Shown one piece after another: positions 15,300 through 23,582 of a DNA stretch of 36,622 nucleotides (positions are counted from its first letter, which is position 1; each line of letters begins with the position of its first letter). Origin of the DNA: Nitriliruptorales bacterium (GTDB lineage Bacteria; Actinomycetota; Nitriliruptoria; Euzebyales; JAHELV01); the NCBI GenBank assembly GCA_024644015.1, contig JAHELV010000041.1, positions 1 through 36,622 on the forward strand. The letters run 5' to 3'. Made by a program: the position numbers and the translations under genes. The notes under the pieces are model-generated. The model ran no database searches. It was not told the DNA's origin and worked only from the letters and a program-made list of their open reading frames with translations.

Positions 15300-16085
15300 C
15301 TATGCGCACGGGTCGGTTTCGGAGCCGCCGCGAGCACACAGGCTGGTCTGCTCGACGCTCTTCAGCTCGAAGCCCTCACCCGACTCCAGCGGTTGTCCGA
15401 AGACGACCAGCCGGACGCCGGACAACGCGTCGTCGCCGAGCCCGATCACGTCGAGCGTCACCTCGCCGAGGTCGCCGACCGTGGGACCGTCGACGACTGT
15501 GATGGTCGACGCCGGGTCGGTCGACGCGCGAGCCCGCGCCACCGCCCGGCCCAGGTCCAACATCGTCTCGGCAGTCACCGCGTCGCCGAGGTCGTCGACC
15601 ACCTCGGCTGTGACGTCGTCCGTGGGTCCCAGATAGGCCAGGAACGCGACGTTGGCCCACCCCGTCGTGTCGTCCGCCTCGACTTCGGCCCAGAAGGATC
15701 GCGGTAGCTGGCGTACGGATCCGGTGGCGACCACGTCGGCGGCCAGCGGCGCGAGGGTCGCGACGATATCGGCGTCCACCCCGGGTGCCGACCGCACGTT
15801 GAGGACGTCGTCGGCCGCGACGCCGACAACGGCCAGCACATCGCCGCCGGAGTAGAAGAACTCGACGGGCTCACCCGGGAGCGCTCCGCCGGGCGACGCC
15901 TCCGGCGAGGCCGGCTCGGAGGTCGACGTCTGCGGCGTCGGTGAAGCCGAGGGCGAAGGCGCCGGCGACGCACCAACCGGACCGGACGACTCCGTACTCG
16001 CGCACGCAGTGGTCACCAGAAGCGCCGCCACGACGACCAACGTGCGCAGACCGGTCAGCGACCGCTGCGATGTCAATGTCACCAT
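15300..16085 (-). CDS. Lipoprotein with bacterial SH3-like domain, 261 aa
   Basis: Signal sequence LRTLVVVAALLVTTAC with lipobox Cys28, then a Ser/Pro/Thr-rich linker (PVGASPAPSPSASPTPQTS). An SH3b-type domain follows: DDVLNVRSAPGVDADIVATL, ending in WAEVEADDTTGWANVAFL, which is the LNVRSGPG...GWV pattern of cell-wall-binding SH3 domains. The C-terminal ~90 residues have no known motif and contain two cysteines that might form a disulfide. Probably located on the outer face of the membrane. ATG 16085 gives a standard signal peptide. Confidence 0.75.
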   Translation of the reverse strand: MVTLTSQRSLTGLRTLVVVAALLVTTACASTESSGPVGASPAPSPSASPTPQTSTSEPASPEASPGGALPGEPVEFFYSGGDVLAVVGVAADDVLNVRSAPGVDADIVATLAPLAADVVATGSVRQLPRSFWAEVEADDTTGWANVAFLAYLGPTDDVTAEVVDDLGDAVTAETMLDLGRAVARARASTDPASTITVVDGPTVGDLGEVTLDVIGLGDDALSGVRLVVFGQPLESGEGFELKSVEQTSLCARGGSETDPCA

Positions 16086-16297
16086 TCGAGATCCACCCCT
16101 CAACGTCGACCTCGGCCCACGTCGACCGAGGTCCTACGCGGATCGTAGCCTCGGTGCACGACATCTCCAGCAGCGTGTCGGCGAATCGGTGATCGCAGTC
16201 CGTGCAACGCGCGCAGCGGTTCGCAATCGATCGGACACCCGCTTGAGTTGCCGCTCCGGTCGAGCCACACTCTCGTTCGCGCTACCGGGAGGAGCAC

Positions 16298-17269
16298 ATG
16301 ACCGAGAAGGTCGGGTTCATTGGACTTGGCAACGTCGGCGGCAAGCTCGCGCGCTCGTTGTTGCGCAACGGGTTCGACCTCACGGTCCGCGACATCGACG
16401 AGACGATCGCCGAGCCGCTGATCGCCGGTGGCGCGACCTGGGGTGCGTCTCCGCGGGAGATGGCGGAGGAGTGCGACATCGTCATCACGTGTCTGCCGAG
16501 CCCCGCGGCCAGCGCGGCCGTCCTGGAAGCCGACGACGGCCTTCTCGGGGGCCTCGGTGCAGGCAAGATCTGGGCCGAGATGAGCACGACCGACGAGGCA
16601 GAGGTCCGCAGACTCGCCGGGCGCGTCGCCGCAGCCGGGGCGTCGCCCGTGGACTGTCCGGTGTCGGGGGGCTGCCATCGGGCCGCGACCGGCAACATCG
16701 CGATCTTCGCCGGCTGCGACCGAGACGTGTTCGATCGGATGCTGCCGGTGCTGACGACAATGGGACGGCAGATCCTGCACACCGGCCCGGTGGGGTCGGC
16801 TTCGATCCTCAAGTTGGTCACCAACTATCTCGCAACGGCCAACCTCCTCACCCTGTGCGAGGCGCTGGTGACGTCCATGGCCGCCGGTTTGGATCTCGAC
16901 ACGACCTACGAGGCGATCCGCATCTCGTCGGGCAACTCGTTCGTCCACGAAACCGAGGGCCAGGTCATCCTCAACGGCAGCCGAGACATCAACTTCACCA
17001 TGGATCTCGTGGTCAAGGACATGACACTTTTCCAGGCGCTCGCGGATCGTCGCGACGTGCCGCTCGAGATCGCGCCCCGGATGCTCGACATCTTCCTCGA
17101 CGCGCTGCAACGATACGGACCCCGCGAATGGTCGCCGAACGTGATCAAGCGGCTCGAGGAGGCGACCGGCCTGGACGTTCTCGCTGCTGGGTTCCCGCAG
17201 CAGATCAGCGATAACGAACCCGAAACGCCGGGGCACGAAGTCGTGCCGAGTGGCCGCGGCACTGTGTGA
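16298..17269 (+). CDS. Beta-hydroxyacid dehydrogenase (3-hydroxyisobutyrate dehydrogenase-like), 323 aa
   Basis: NAD(P)-dependent oxidation of a 3-hydroxy acid to its semialdehyde or keto product. Rossmann motif GFIGLGNVGG at residues 6-15, substrate motif DCPVSGGCHRAATGN, and catalytic lysine in GSASILKLVTNYL. The typical length is ~295, so the C-terminus is ~25 residues longer. GGGAGGAG precedes ATG 16298. The next gene is a class II aldolase, so both may act on one small hydroxy or keto acid; the substrate is not predictable. Confidence 0.85.
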   Translation: MTEKVGFIGLGNVGGKLARSLLRNGFDLTVRDIDETIAEPLIAGGATWGASPREMAEECDIVITCLPSPAASAAVLEADDGLLGGLGAGKIWAEMSTTDEAEVRRLAGRVAAAGASPVDCPVSGGCHRAATGNIAIFAGCDRDVFDRMLPVLTTMGRQILHTGPVGSASILKLVTNYLATANLLTLCEALVTSMAAGLDLDTTYEAIRISSGNSFVHETEGQVILNGSRDINFTMDLVVKDMTLFQALADRRDVPLEIAPRMLDIFLDALQRYGPREWSPNVIKRLEEATGLDVLAAGFPQQISDNEPETPGHEVVPSGRGTV

Positions 17270-17330
17270 TCGAGACGCGCCAAGGGGGCTGCTCACGTCC
17301 CACCGTCGTCGAGAATCGAGGTGTCCGGCA

Positions 17331-18140
17331 ATGCCGAGACCACACCAGGCTTTGCACAGCGCGCTCGTCCTGGATCGGTACCCCGATCTCAGCTACCACG
17401 TCCACATGCCACAGATCGACGATTCCGAGGAACTCAGGCTCTACCGCAAGTGGGAGGCGGCGATCGGGTACCGCATCTTCGCCAAGATGCGATGGGGCCA
17501 ACTGGGCGACGGTCACATCACCGCTCGGGACCCCATCCTCACGGACCACTTCTGGGTCCTCGCGCATGGCGTGCCGTTCTGGGCGGCGACCATCGACAAC
17601 CTCTCCTTGGTCGGCCCCAACGGGCACGTCGTCGCCGGCCCGACAACCGGGGGGATCAACGCCGCGGCGTACAACATCCACTGGCCGATCCTGGACGCCC
17701 GACCCGATGTGGTGTCGGCCGCACACACCCACACGCCCTTCGGCACGCCGTGGTCAGCGAACGTCCGGCCGTTCCAGGCGATAACCCAGGAGTCGTGCGT
17801 GTTCGTCTTCGACCAGTCCATCTACACGGGAGAAGACCTCGAGGTCGCCACGCTCGATGGCGGCCACGCCATCGCCCGCGCCATGGCCGACTCGACCCTG
17901 TGCATCCTCCGCAACCACGGCCTGCTGACAGCCGGAAGTTCGCCGGGCGCCGCGGTCGGCGCATTCGTGATGGCGGAACGGGTTGCTGAGGCGCACGTCA
18001 AGGCGGTCGACCCGACACCGGTGTCTGACGAGGCGGCCAAGGACGTGGCTGTGTCGCTGGCGGTTGCCGACGTCGGGTGGCGGGTCTTCCAGTGGCTCGC
18101 CCGCGACCTTGTCCCGGATCCGTCAGCGGTGCTCGGATGA
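17331..18140 (+). CDS. Class II aldolase/adducin family protein, 269 aa
   Basis: Zinc-dependent aldolase-like fold. The metal ligands are visible as HTHTPFG (VSAAHTHTPFGTPW) and NHGLL (CILRNHGLLTAG), and GDGHITARDP is the usual substrate-phosphate or ligand loop. Family members cleave sugar phosphates (fuculose-, ribulose-phosphate) or decarboxylate or dehydrate small acids. The long form with RKWEAAIGYRIFAKMRWGQL is often seen in non-sugar aldolase-like proteins. ATG 17331 has GAGGTG about 9 nt upstream. Confidence 0.8.
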   Translation: MPRPHQALHSALVLDRYPDLSYHVHMPQIDDSEELRLYRKWEAAIGYRIFAKMRWGQLGDGHITARDPILTDHFWVLAHGVPFWAATIDNLSLVGPNGHVVAGPTTGGINAAAYNIHWPILDARPDVVSAAHTHTPFGTPWSANVRPFQAITQESCVFVFDQSIYTGEDLEVATLDGGHAIARAMADSTLCILRNHGLLTAGSSPGAAVGAFVMAERVAEAHVKAVDPTPVSDEAAKDVAVSLAVADVGWRVFQWLARDLVPDPSAVLG

Positions 18141-18223
18141 CGCCACGCCATACCACATCGGGCGTCTGCGGCTAGCGTCACCGAAAGGGCACCGCCCGCC
18201 GATCGAGACCCGAGAGGATTCCG

Positions 18224-19126
18224 ATGTCGAAGGCCATCGTCTACACCGAGACCGGTCCGGCCGAAGTGCTGCACCTCGCCGAGGTCGACGAGCCGCGGGC
18301 GGGAGCCGGTCAGGTCCGGTTGACCGTGCGCGCCGCCGGCGTCAATCCGATCGACTGGAAGATCCGCAGTGGTGCATACGGCGAAGGGTCGTTGCCGGCT
18401 ACACCCGGCATCGACGTGGCGGGGGTCGTCGATCAGGTCGGCGACGGTGTCACCGACGTCGCAGTCGGCGACGAGGTGTTCGGCTTCGCTGTCGGCGGCT
18501 CGTACGCGCAGTATGCGGTCGCCTCCGACGTCGTCGCCAAGCCGCCGTCGATGCCCTGGGAGGTCGCGGCGTCACTGCCGGTCGCGGCCGAGACGGCGCA
18601 GCGCGTGCTCGACCTGCTCGACGTCGCCGGTGGTGACACGCTCCTGATCCACGGCGTGGCGGGGTCGGTCGGCGTGATCGCCGCGCAGCTCGCAATCGCG
18701 CGCGGCGCGACAGTCATCGGGACGGCCGGCGAGCGCAACCACGAGTTCCTGCGGTCGCTCGGCGTCACGCCGACCGTCTACGGCGACGGGCTCGTCGCCC
18801 GCGTCCGCGCGTTGGCGCCGGACGGTGTCGACGCAGTACTCGATACCGCAGGAAAGGGTGCGTTGCCGGCCTCGATCGAGCTGCGTGGCAACACGACCGA
18901 TCGCATCGTCACGATCGCCGACCCGATGGCGAACGAGTACGGGGTCACGGTGTCGTTCGGGGGCGGTGACCGCTCGCTGGAGGGGCTGCGCCAGGCCGCG
19001 TCACGCTACGTCGACGGCGCACTGGCCGTGCCGGTCCGCGAAACCCGTCCGCTGGCCGACGCCGCTGCCGCCCACCGCAGCAGCGAACAGGGCCATGGCC
19101 TCGGCAAGGTCGTGTTGCTCAGCTGA
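18224..19126 (+). CDS. NADPH:quinone oxidoreductase-like MDR protein, 300 aa
   Basis: Zinc-free medium-chain reductase. Features are AAGVNPIDWKIRSG, GIDVAGVVDQVGDGV, GDEVFGFAVGGSYAQYA and the NADPH-binding LIHGVAGSVGVIAAQLA. It likely reduces quinones or reactive enones. GAGAGGA is upstream of ATG 18224. The gene ends 7 nt before the stop of the convergent hydrolase gene. Confidence 0.85.
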   Translation: MSKAIVYTETGPAEVLHLAEVDEPRAGAGQVRLTVRAAGVNPIDWKIRSGAYGEGSLPATPGIDVAGVVDQVGDGVTDVAVGDEVFGFAVGGSYAQYAVASDVVAKPPSMPWEVAASLPVAAETAQRVLDLLDVAGGDTLLIHGVAGSVGVIAAQLAIARGATVIGTAGERNHEFLRSLGVTPTVYGDGLVARVRALAPDGVDAVLDTAGKGALPASIELRGNTTDRIVTIADPMANEYGVTVSFGGGDRSLEGLRQAASRYVDGALAVPVRETRPLADAAAAHRSSEQGHGLGKVVLLS

Positions 19127-19133
19127 CGGGCGC

Positions 19134-20282
19134 TCAGGCCGGCACATGGCGTTCGAGGGCGGCGACCGTGGCGGCCCACGCGGCTGACGTCGGGTCGATC
19201 ACCGCGAAGTGGTCCGCGTCCTCGAGCGCGACGACTTCGACGGTGTCACCGGCGTCGCTGGCCCGCCGGTGATAGCTGTCGGTCTGCGTGTACGGCACGT
19301 GGGTGTCGGCGGTGCCATGGACGACCAGTTGGGGGACGCCGAGCGGGACATGGAGGATCGGCGCGGCGTCGCGGTAGGCGGCGGGCATCTCATCGGGGCC
19401 GCCACCCATGAAGGTCTCGACGGAGCCCCAGCCCACGCCTTCGCGTGCGGCCGCGTCGAGGTCGAACAGCCCTGACATCGCGACCACCAGCGCCGGTGGG
19501 CGGTGCCGGTCACGCAGCTCGGCGGCCGCGCGCAGCGCGAGCTGGGCGCCCGCCGAATGCCCGAGCAGTACCAGCCGGTCGAGGTCGACGTCGCCGGCGG
19601 CGAGCAGCGCGAGGGACGTGACGGCGCGCACCACGTCATCGCCGGTGTGCGGCCAGCCGCCGCCAGTCGGCCCGCAGCGACGGTACTCGATGTTCCACGT
19701 CCCGTACCCGCGGCGCGAAAGGTCCACGGCAACGCCGTCCATCAGGTCGCGAGCCCATTCGTGGCGCCAGAATCCACCGTGGACCAGCACCACGGTCGCC
19801 CGTCGACCAGGGCCTTCGGGCAGTCGCAGGTCGCCGACCTGAGCCGGCCGGCGGCCGTACGACAGCGTGCGTGGCGCGTGGGTGCGTAGCGCGTGCAGGT
19901 GCCACAGCGCCCAGACGAACCCGCCGGTGCCCCGGCCGGCCAACGTGGCGGCGCACGCGGCCTCGACGACCGAGGTTCCCTCCCGCAGCGTGTGACGGCT
20001 GACCGCAATCACCGGGTACGCCGTGGCCGCGATGGCGGCCGCCAGCGCGTCGTCGTTCGACACGCCCGCGAGCTCGACGACGGCACCGGCGTAGCGCTCG
20101 CCCGCGAGGCGGGCCGGTAGCCCACCGACGCCGACGGGACCGACGACGTCGACCTCGACGCCGGTCCGCTCAGCCCACTCGGCGCAGCGCGCCGGCAGCG
20201 CCGCCGTCTCGTCGGAGGTGCGCAGGACCACATAGCGGTATGCGCCGTCGTATGCGTGACGGCCGCCGTGCCGATCAGTCAC
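19134..20282 (-). CDS. Fusion of a dehydroquinase-like domain with an arylformamidase-like alpha/beta hydrolase, 382 aa
   Basis: Residues ~15-135 follow the type II 3-dehydroquinase (AroQ) fold: AEWAERTGVEVDVV, YAGAVVELAGVSNDDALAAA, YPVIAVSRHTLREG and GRGTGGFVWALWHLHAL align with the second half of AroQ, but the N-terminal Arg/Tyr loop and HxSN motif are lost. Residues ~145-382 are an alpha/beta hydrolase: oxyanion motif HGGFW (168-172), nucleophile Ser243 in GHSAGAQL, and a terminal DADHFAV histidine. HGG-x-W is typical of kynurenine formamidase-type hydrolases. GTG 20282 overlaps the RidA stop by 8 nt, so it is the last gene of the leftward catabolic operon. It may open a ring-derived intermediate or release anthranilate precursors; the substrate is unknown. 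Confidence 0.75.
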   Translation of the reverse strand: MTDRHGGRHAYDGAYRYVVLRTSDETAALPARCAEWAERTGVEVDVVGPVGVGGLPARLAGERYAGAVVELAGVSNDDALAAAIAATAYPVIAVSRHTLREGTSVVEAACAATLAGRGTGGFVWALWHLHALRTHAPRTLSYGRRPAQVGDLRLPEGPGRRATVVLVHGGFWRHEWARDLMDGVAVDLSRRGYGTWNIEYRRCGPTGGGWPHTGDDVVRAVTSLALLAAGDVDLDRLVLLGHSAGAQLALRAAAELRDRHRPPALVVAMSGLFDLDAAAREGVGWGSVETFMGGGPDEMPAAYRDAAPILHVPLGVPQLVVHGTADTHVPYTQTDSYHRRASDAGDTVEVVALEDADHFAVIDPTSAAWAATVAALERHVPA

Positions 20283-20691
20283 AGCCGTCGGGGAGCACAG
20301 CGACGGCCACGAGCTCGACGAGCGCAGCGGCGTCGTACAGCCGCGCCACCTCGAACAGCGCCATTGCCGGGTAGTGGCGGCCGAGGTGTCGTCGGTATGC
20401 GACGCCGAGCGGGTCGAGGTTCGCGCGGTACTCGTCGACGCTGGTCACGAACACCTGGACCGACACCAGGTGATCAGGACGTGCGCTGACCGCGGCTACC
20501 GCGGTCGCCAGGTTGGCCGCCGCCTGATCGAACTGGGCGACCAGACCGTCGGGCAGCGAACCGTCGGCACGGTGCCCGGTCTGCCCGCCGAAGTGGACGA
20601 TCCGCCCCGGCCCGGCGACAACGGCGTGCGAGAAACCGACGGGCGGCAGCAGCGTCGACGGGTTGACGATCTCGTGCGGGGATCCAGTCAC
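20275..20691 (-). CDS. RidA (YjgF/YER057c/UK114) family protein, 138 aa
   Basis: RidA-type proteins hydrolyse reactive enamines and imines, releasing ammonia. Visible signatures are VNPSTLLPPVGFSHAVVAG, HFGGQTGHRADG, FDQAAANLATAVAAV, VQVFVTSVDEYRANL and the C-terminal VELVAVAVL. The arginine that anchors substrate in archetypal RidA (near the IxRxxVEV motif) is replaced around YDAAALVELVAV, so it belongs to a divergent subfamily. Located in an operon for an aminated aromatic CoA-ester pathway, it is a good candidate for removing the amino group. GTG start, 1 nt after the hydratase stop. Confidence 0.85.
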   Translation of the reverse strand: MTGSPHEIVNPSTLLPPVGFSHAVVAGPGRIVHFGGQTGHRADGSLPDGLVAQFDQAAANLATAVAAVSARPDHLVSVQVFVTSVDEYRANLDPLGVAYRRHLGRHYPAMALFEVARLYDAAALVELVAVAVLPDGCD

Positions 20692-20692
20692 G

Positions 20693-21517
20693 TCAGCGCC
20701 CGCTCCATCGGGGGTCGCGTCCCTCGCTGAACGCCTCGTAGAACTCGCGGTGGTCAGCGGACGTCATCAGCAGCGCCTGCACCAGCGCTTCGGTCTCGAC
20801 GGACGCCTGCAGGCTCATGTCCTGTTCGCGGGTCAGTAGCGCCTTGGTCGCGCCGTAGGCCAGGGTGGGGCCGTCAGCGAACCGCCGCGCCAGGGCATTG
20901 ACGGCCGCCGGCAGCTCGTCGTCGTCGACGACCCGGGTCGCGAGTCCGTAGGCCAGTGCGGTGTCGGCGTCGACCCGGTCGCCGAGCAGCAGCAGTTCCG
21001 TCGCGCGTGCCAGTCCGATGAGGCGGGGCAGCAGGTAGGCGATGCCCATGTCGGCGCCGGACAGCCCCACGCGGGTGAACAGCAGCTGGAACGACGCCGA
21101 GCGGGACAGGACCCGCAGGTCGGCGCCCAGTGCGATCACCGCCCCCGCCCCGGCCGCGATGCCGTTGACACCTGCGACGACCGGCAGCGGGACTTCCCGC
21201 AGGCGCTGGAGCACGGCGCCCGTCATGCGGGTGAACTCGAGCAGCCCGCGGGTGTCCATGTCGAGCAGTGCGCCGATGATCTCGTGCACATCCCCGCCGG
21301 AGCAGAACCCACGCCCGGTCCCGGTGATGACCAGCACGTCGACGTCGTCGCGCGCCGGCAGTTCGGCCAGCAGGTCACGCAGGTCGGCGTAGACCTCGAA
21401 CGTCAGCGCGTTGAGCTTCTCGGGACGGGTCAGCGTCACCGTTGCGACGCCGCCGTCGATCGCAAGGTCGAAGTGCTCCCAGTCCTGCGTGAGCGCGGCA
21501 CTGGCTCGAAACGTCAC
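20693..21517 (-). CDS. Enoyl-CoA hydratase/isomerase family protein, 274 aa
   Basis: Crotonase-fold enzyme. LTRPEKLNALTFEVY, GTGRGFCSGGDVHE and GVNGIAAGAGAVIALGADLR provide the CoA site and oxyanion hole; the region GLSGADMGIAYLLPRLIG carries the catalytic-site loop. Typical reactions are hydration of 2-enoyl-CoA or hydrolytic ring opening of cyclic beta-keto-CoA esters. GTG 21517 has GGGGAGG 6 nt upstream. Part of the leftward operon with ACAD, SDR and RidA. Confidence 0.88.
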   Translation of the reverse strand: MTFRASAALTQDWEHFDLAIDGGVATVTLTRPEKLNALTFEVYADLRDLLAELPARDDVDVLVITGTGRGFCSGGDVHEIIGALLDMDTRGLLEFTRMTGAVLQRLREVPLPVVAGVNGIAAGAGAVIALGADLRVLSRSASFQLLFTRVGLSGADMGIAYLLPRLIGLARATELLLLGDRVDADTALAYGLATRVVDDDELPAAVNALARRFADGPTLAYGATKALLTREQDMSLQASVETEALVQALLMTSADHREFYEAFSEGRDPRWSGR

Positions 21518-21542
21518 GTGGTGCCTCCCCGGCTGTGGATGG

Positions 21543-22313
21543 TCAGTGTTGGAGCCCGCCGCCGTCGAGCACCAGCGTCTGGCCGTTGATCGGTGCGGCG
21601 GCGTCGGACGCCAGGAACGCGACCGCTGCCGCCACCTCCTCGGGCGTGATCAGCCGGCCCAGTGGCTGCTCGCGCTCCAGGAACGCTCGGGCGTCGGCTT
21701 CGTCGCGGTCGGTCAGCGCCGCGATGGTCGCGATGCTGCGGTCGGTCATCGCCGTGTCGACGTAGCCGGGGCACACGGCGTTGGCCGTCACGCCCGACCC
21801 GGCGACCTCGGCCGCGAGACAGCGCGTGAACCCCAGCGCCGCGTGTTTCGACGCCGCGTAGGCGGAGATGTAGCGGGCACCGTGCAGCGCGGCGACCGAC
21901 GCCACGACGACGATGCGACCGTGGTTGCGCTCGCGCATCTGGGGGAGCGCCGCACGCGCGGACAGGAACACACCGGTCGCGTTGACCAGCAGCTGCCGGT
22001 TCCACTCGTTCAACGACGTGCGATGGACGGGCGCGGAGGCCGACACACCCGCATTGGCGACGAGCACGTCGATCGGTCCGACGCGATCGAACAGCGTGGT
22101 GATCGCGTCCTCGTCGGTCACATCGCAGCGTTGGGGCTCGACCCGCCAGCGCCGGCCGCCGGCTGACGCCGCGACGTCGGCGAGCGCGTCACGATCGCGT
22201 CCGACAGCCACGACCGACAATCCGTCCGCCGCCAGGCGCTCGACCACCGCACGACCGATGCCCCTGCTGGCGCCGGTCACCAGCGCCCGACGGGACTGCG
22301 GCGCCGCGCTCAT
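21543..22313 (-). CDS. Short-chain dehydrogenase/reductase, 256 aa
   Basis: Classical SDR: TGASRGIG cofactor loop, NAG (VANAGVSA), catalytic Ser (VVASVAALHG) and YAASK, then CPGYVDTAMTD. It resembles 3-hydroxyacyl-CoA or 3-oxoacyl reductases and would oxidise a hydroxy intermediate of the ring-degradation pathway. The arginine after the glycine motif (VGRDRDAL) suggests NADP preference. Its ATG overlaps the ACAD stop by 4 nt (ATGA). Confidence 0.9.
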   Translation of the reverse strand: MSAAPQSRRALVTGASRGIGRAVVERLAADGLSVVAVGRDRDALADVAASAGGRRWRVEPQRCDVTDEDAITTLFDRVGPIDVLVANAGVSASAPVHRTSLNEWNRQLLVNATGVFLSARAALPQMRERNHGRIVVVASVAALHGARYISAYAASKHAALGFTRCLAAEVAGSGVTANAVCPGYVDTAMTDRSIATIAALTDRDEADARAFLEREQPLGRLITPEEVAAAVAFLASDAAAPINGQTLVLDGGGLQH

Positions 22314-23464
22314 GGCCGGCGCTCGTGCCGGTCGCGGTACAGCTCGCGGGCGATGATGGTGCGCTGGATCTCCGATGTGCCCTCGTAGATCCGCAGCGAC
22401 CGCACCTCCCGGTACAGCTCCTCCAGCAGATGGCCCCGCTCGAGCCCGGCGGCGCCGTGGATCTGGATGGCGGCGTCGATGACGAACTGCGCCATCTCGG
22501 TCGCGAACAGCTTGGCCATCGCCGCCTGGCGGGTGACCCGGCCGGCGCCGCCGTCGAGCGCGCCAGCCGCGTCGAACACCAGCAGCCGTGCGGCCTGCAG
22601 GCGGGTGGCCATGTCAGCGAGTTGATGGGAGATCGCCTGGTGTGCGCGCAACGGCTGCCCGAACGCCTCACGCTGATCGGCGTGGTCGAGCGCCGCCTCG
22701 AGCGCCGCCTGTGCCATGCCGACCGCCGCGGCACCGACGCTCGGCCGGAACAGGTCCAGCGTACGCATCGCCACCGCGAAGCCGCCATCGACCTCGCCGA
22801 GCACCGCGGCGGCCGGGACCCGCACGCCGTCGAGCTCCAGTGCGCCGAGCGGGTGCGGTGCGATCAGTTCGATCGGCCTGCCATGCAGTCCGTCGGCGTC
22901 GCCCGGGACCACGAACGCGGTGACACCCCGCGCGCCGGCCCCCGGCGTCGTGCGCGCGAACAGCGTGTACACGTCGGCATCGGGTGCGTGTGAGATCCAC
23001 GTCTTCGTGCCGCTCAATCGGAACGCGTCGCCGTCGAGCTCGGCCCGCAGCTCGATCGCGGCCGCGTCGGACCCCGCGCCCGGCTCGGTCAGCGCGAACG
23101 CGGCAACCGCGCGGCCGGCGGCGACCTGCGGGATCCAGCGCCGGCGCAGCGCGTCGCTGCCCGACTGCAGGATCGGGTAGGACCCAAGCCCCTGGACCGC
23201 CAGCGTTGTCTCGGCGGTCGTGGATTCGGCGGCGATCGCCGCACGCAGAACGCACAGCTCGGTCGCCGACACGTTCCCGGTCGCAGTTCCACCGAGCGCA
23301 GCCGGGAACAGGCGCGGCAGGATCCCATGGTCGGCCAGCGCTTGGACGAGGGCGCGGTTGACCCGCCCATGCGGCCCGCGTCCGACGATCGGCGTCAGCT
23401 CGTGACGCGCGAGGCGACGCGTGTCCTCCAGCAGCCGCCGATGCTCGTCGCTGATGGAGGACAC
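22310..23464 (-). CDS. Acyl-CoA dehydrogenase, 384 aa
   Basis: FAD-dependent alpha,beta-dehydrogenation of an acyl-CoA. FALTEPGAGSDAAAI, GTKTWISHAPDADVY, the HADQREAFGQPLRAHQAIS region and IYEGTSEIQRTIIARELYRD are the standard motifs, with the catalytic base Glu in YEGT. The GTG at 23464 (VSSISDEHRRLLEDTRRL) gives the usual length and has GAGG 5 nt upstream; the longer frame to 23518 or beyond intrudes into the divergent promoter region. First gene of the leftward operon. Confidence 0.88.
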   Translation of the reverse strand: MSSISDEHRRLLEDTRRLARHELTPIVGRGPHGRVNRALVQALADHGILPRLFPAALGGTATGNVSATELCVLRAAIAAESTTAETTLAVQGLGSYPILQSGSDALRRRWIPQVAAGRAVAAFALTEPGAGSDAAAIELRAELDGDAFRLSGTKTWISHAPDADVYTLFARTTPGAGARGVTAFVVPGDADGLHGRPIELIAPHPLGALELDGVRVPAAAVLGEVDGGFAVAMRTLDLFRPSVGAAAVGMAQAALEAALDHADQREAFGQPLRAHQAISHQLADMATRLQAARLLVFDAAGALDGGAGRVTRQAAMAKLFATEMAQFVIDAAIQIHGAAGLERGHLLEELYREVRSLRIYEGTSEIQRTIIARELYRDRHERRP

Positions 23465-23582
23465 ATCGACCTCACTCGTGGCGTGCCTGGCCTTGCGATG
23501 GTAACGGATGAGTAGCATGAAACGGGATCGGTCCGGGTTGCTGTCGCAGCCGGGTCCAGCGGCGAGGCAGGACGAGGCGGAC
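23465..23582. promoter_or_regulatory. Divergent promoter region of the aromatic catabolic operons
   Basis: The 118-bp space separates the ACAD gene (left) and the monooxygenase/reductase gene (right), so both operon promoters should lie here. Repeated GGATGAG/GATGGTAAC words occur around 23497-23512, but no clear palindrome or -35/-10 pair could be fixed. No regulator gene adjoins the cluster. Confidence 0.4.
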
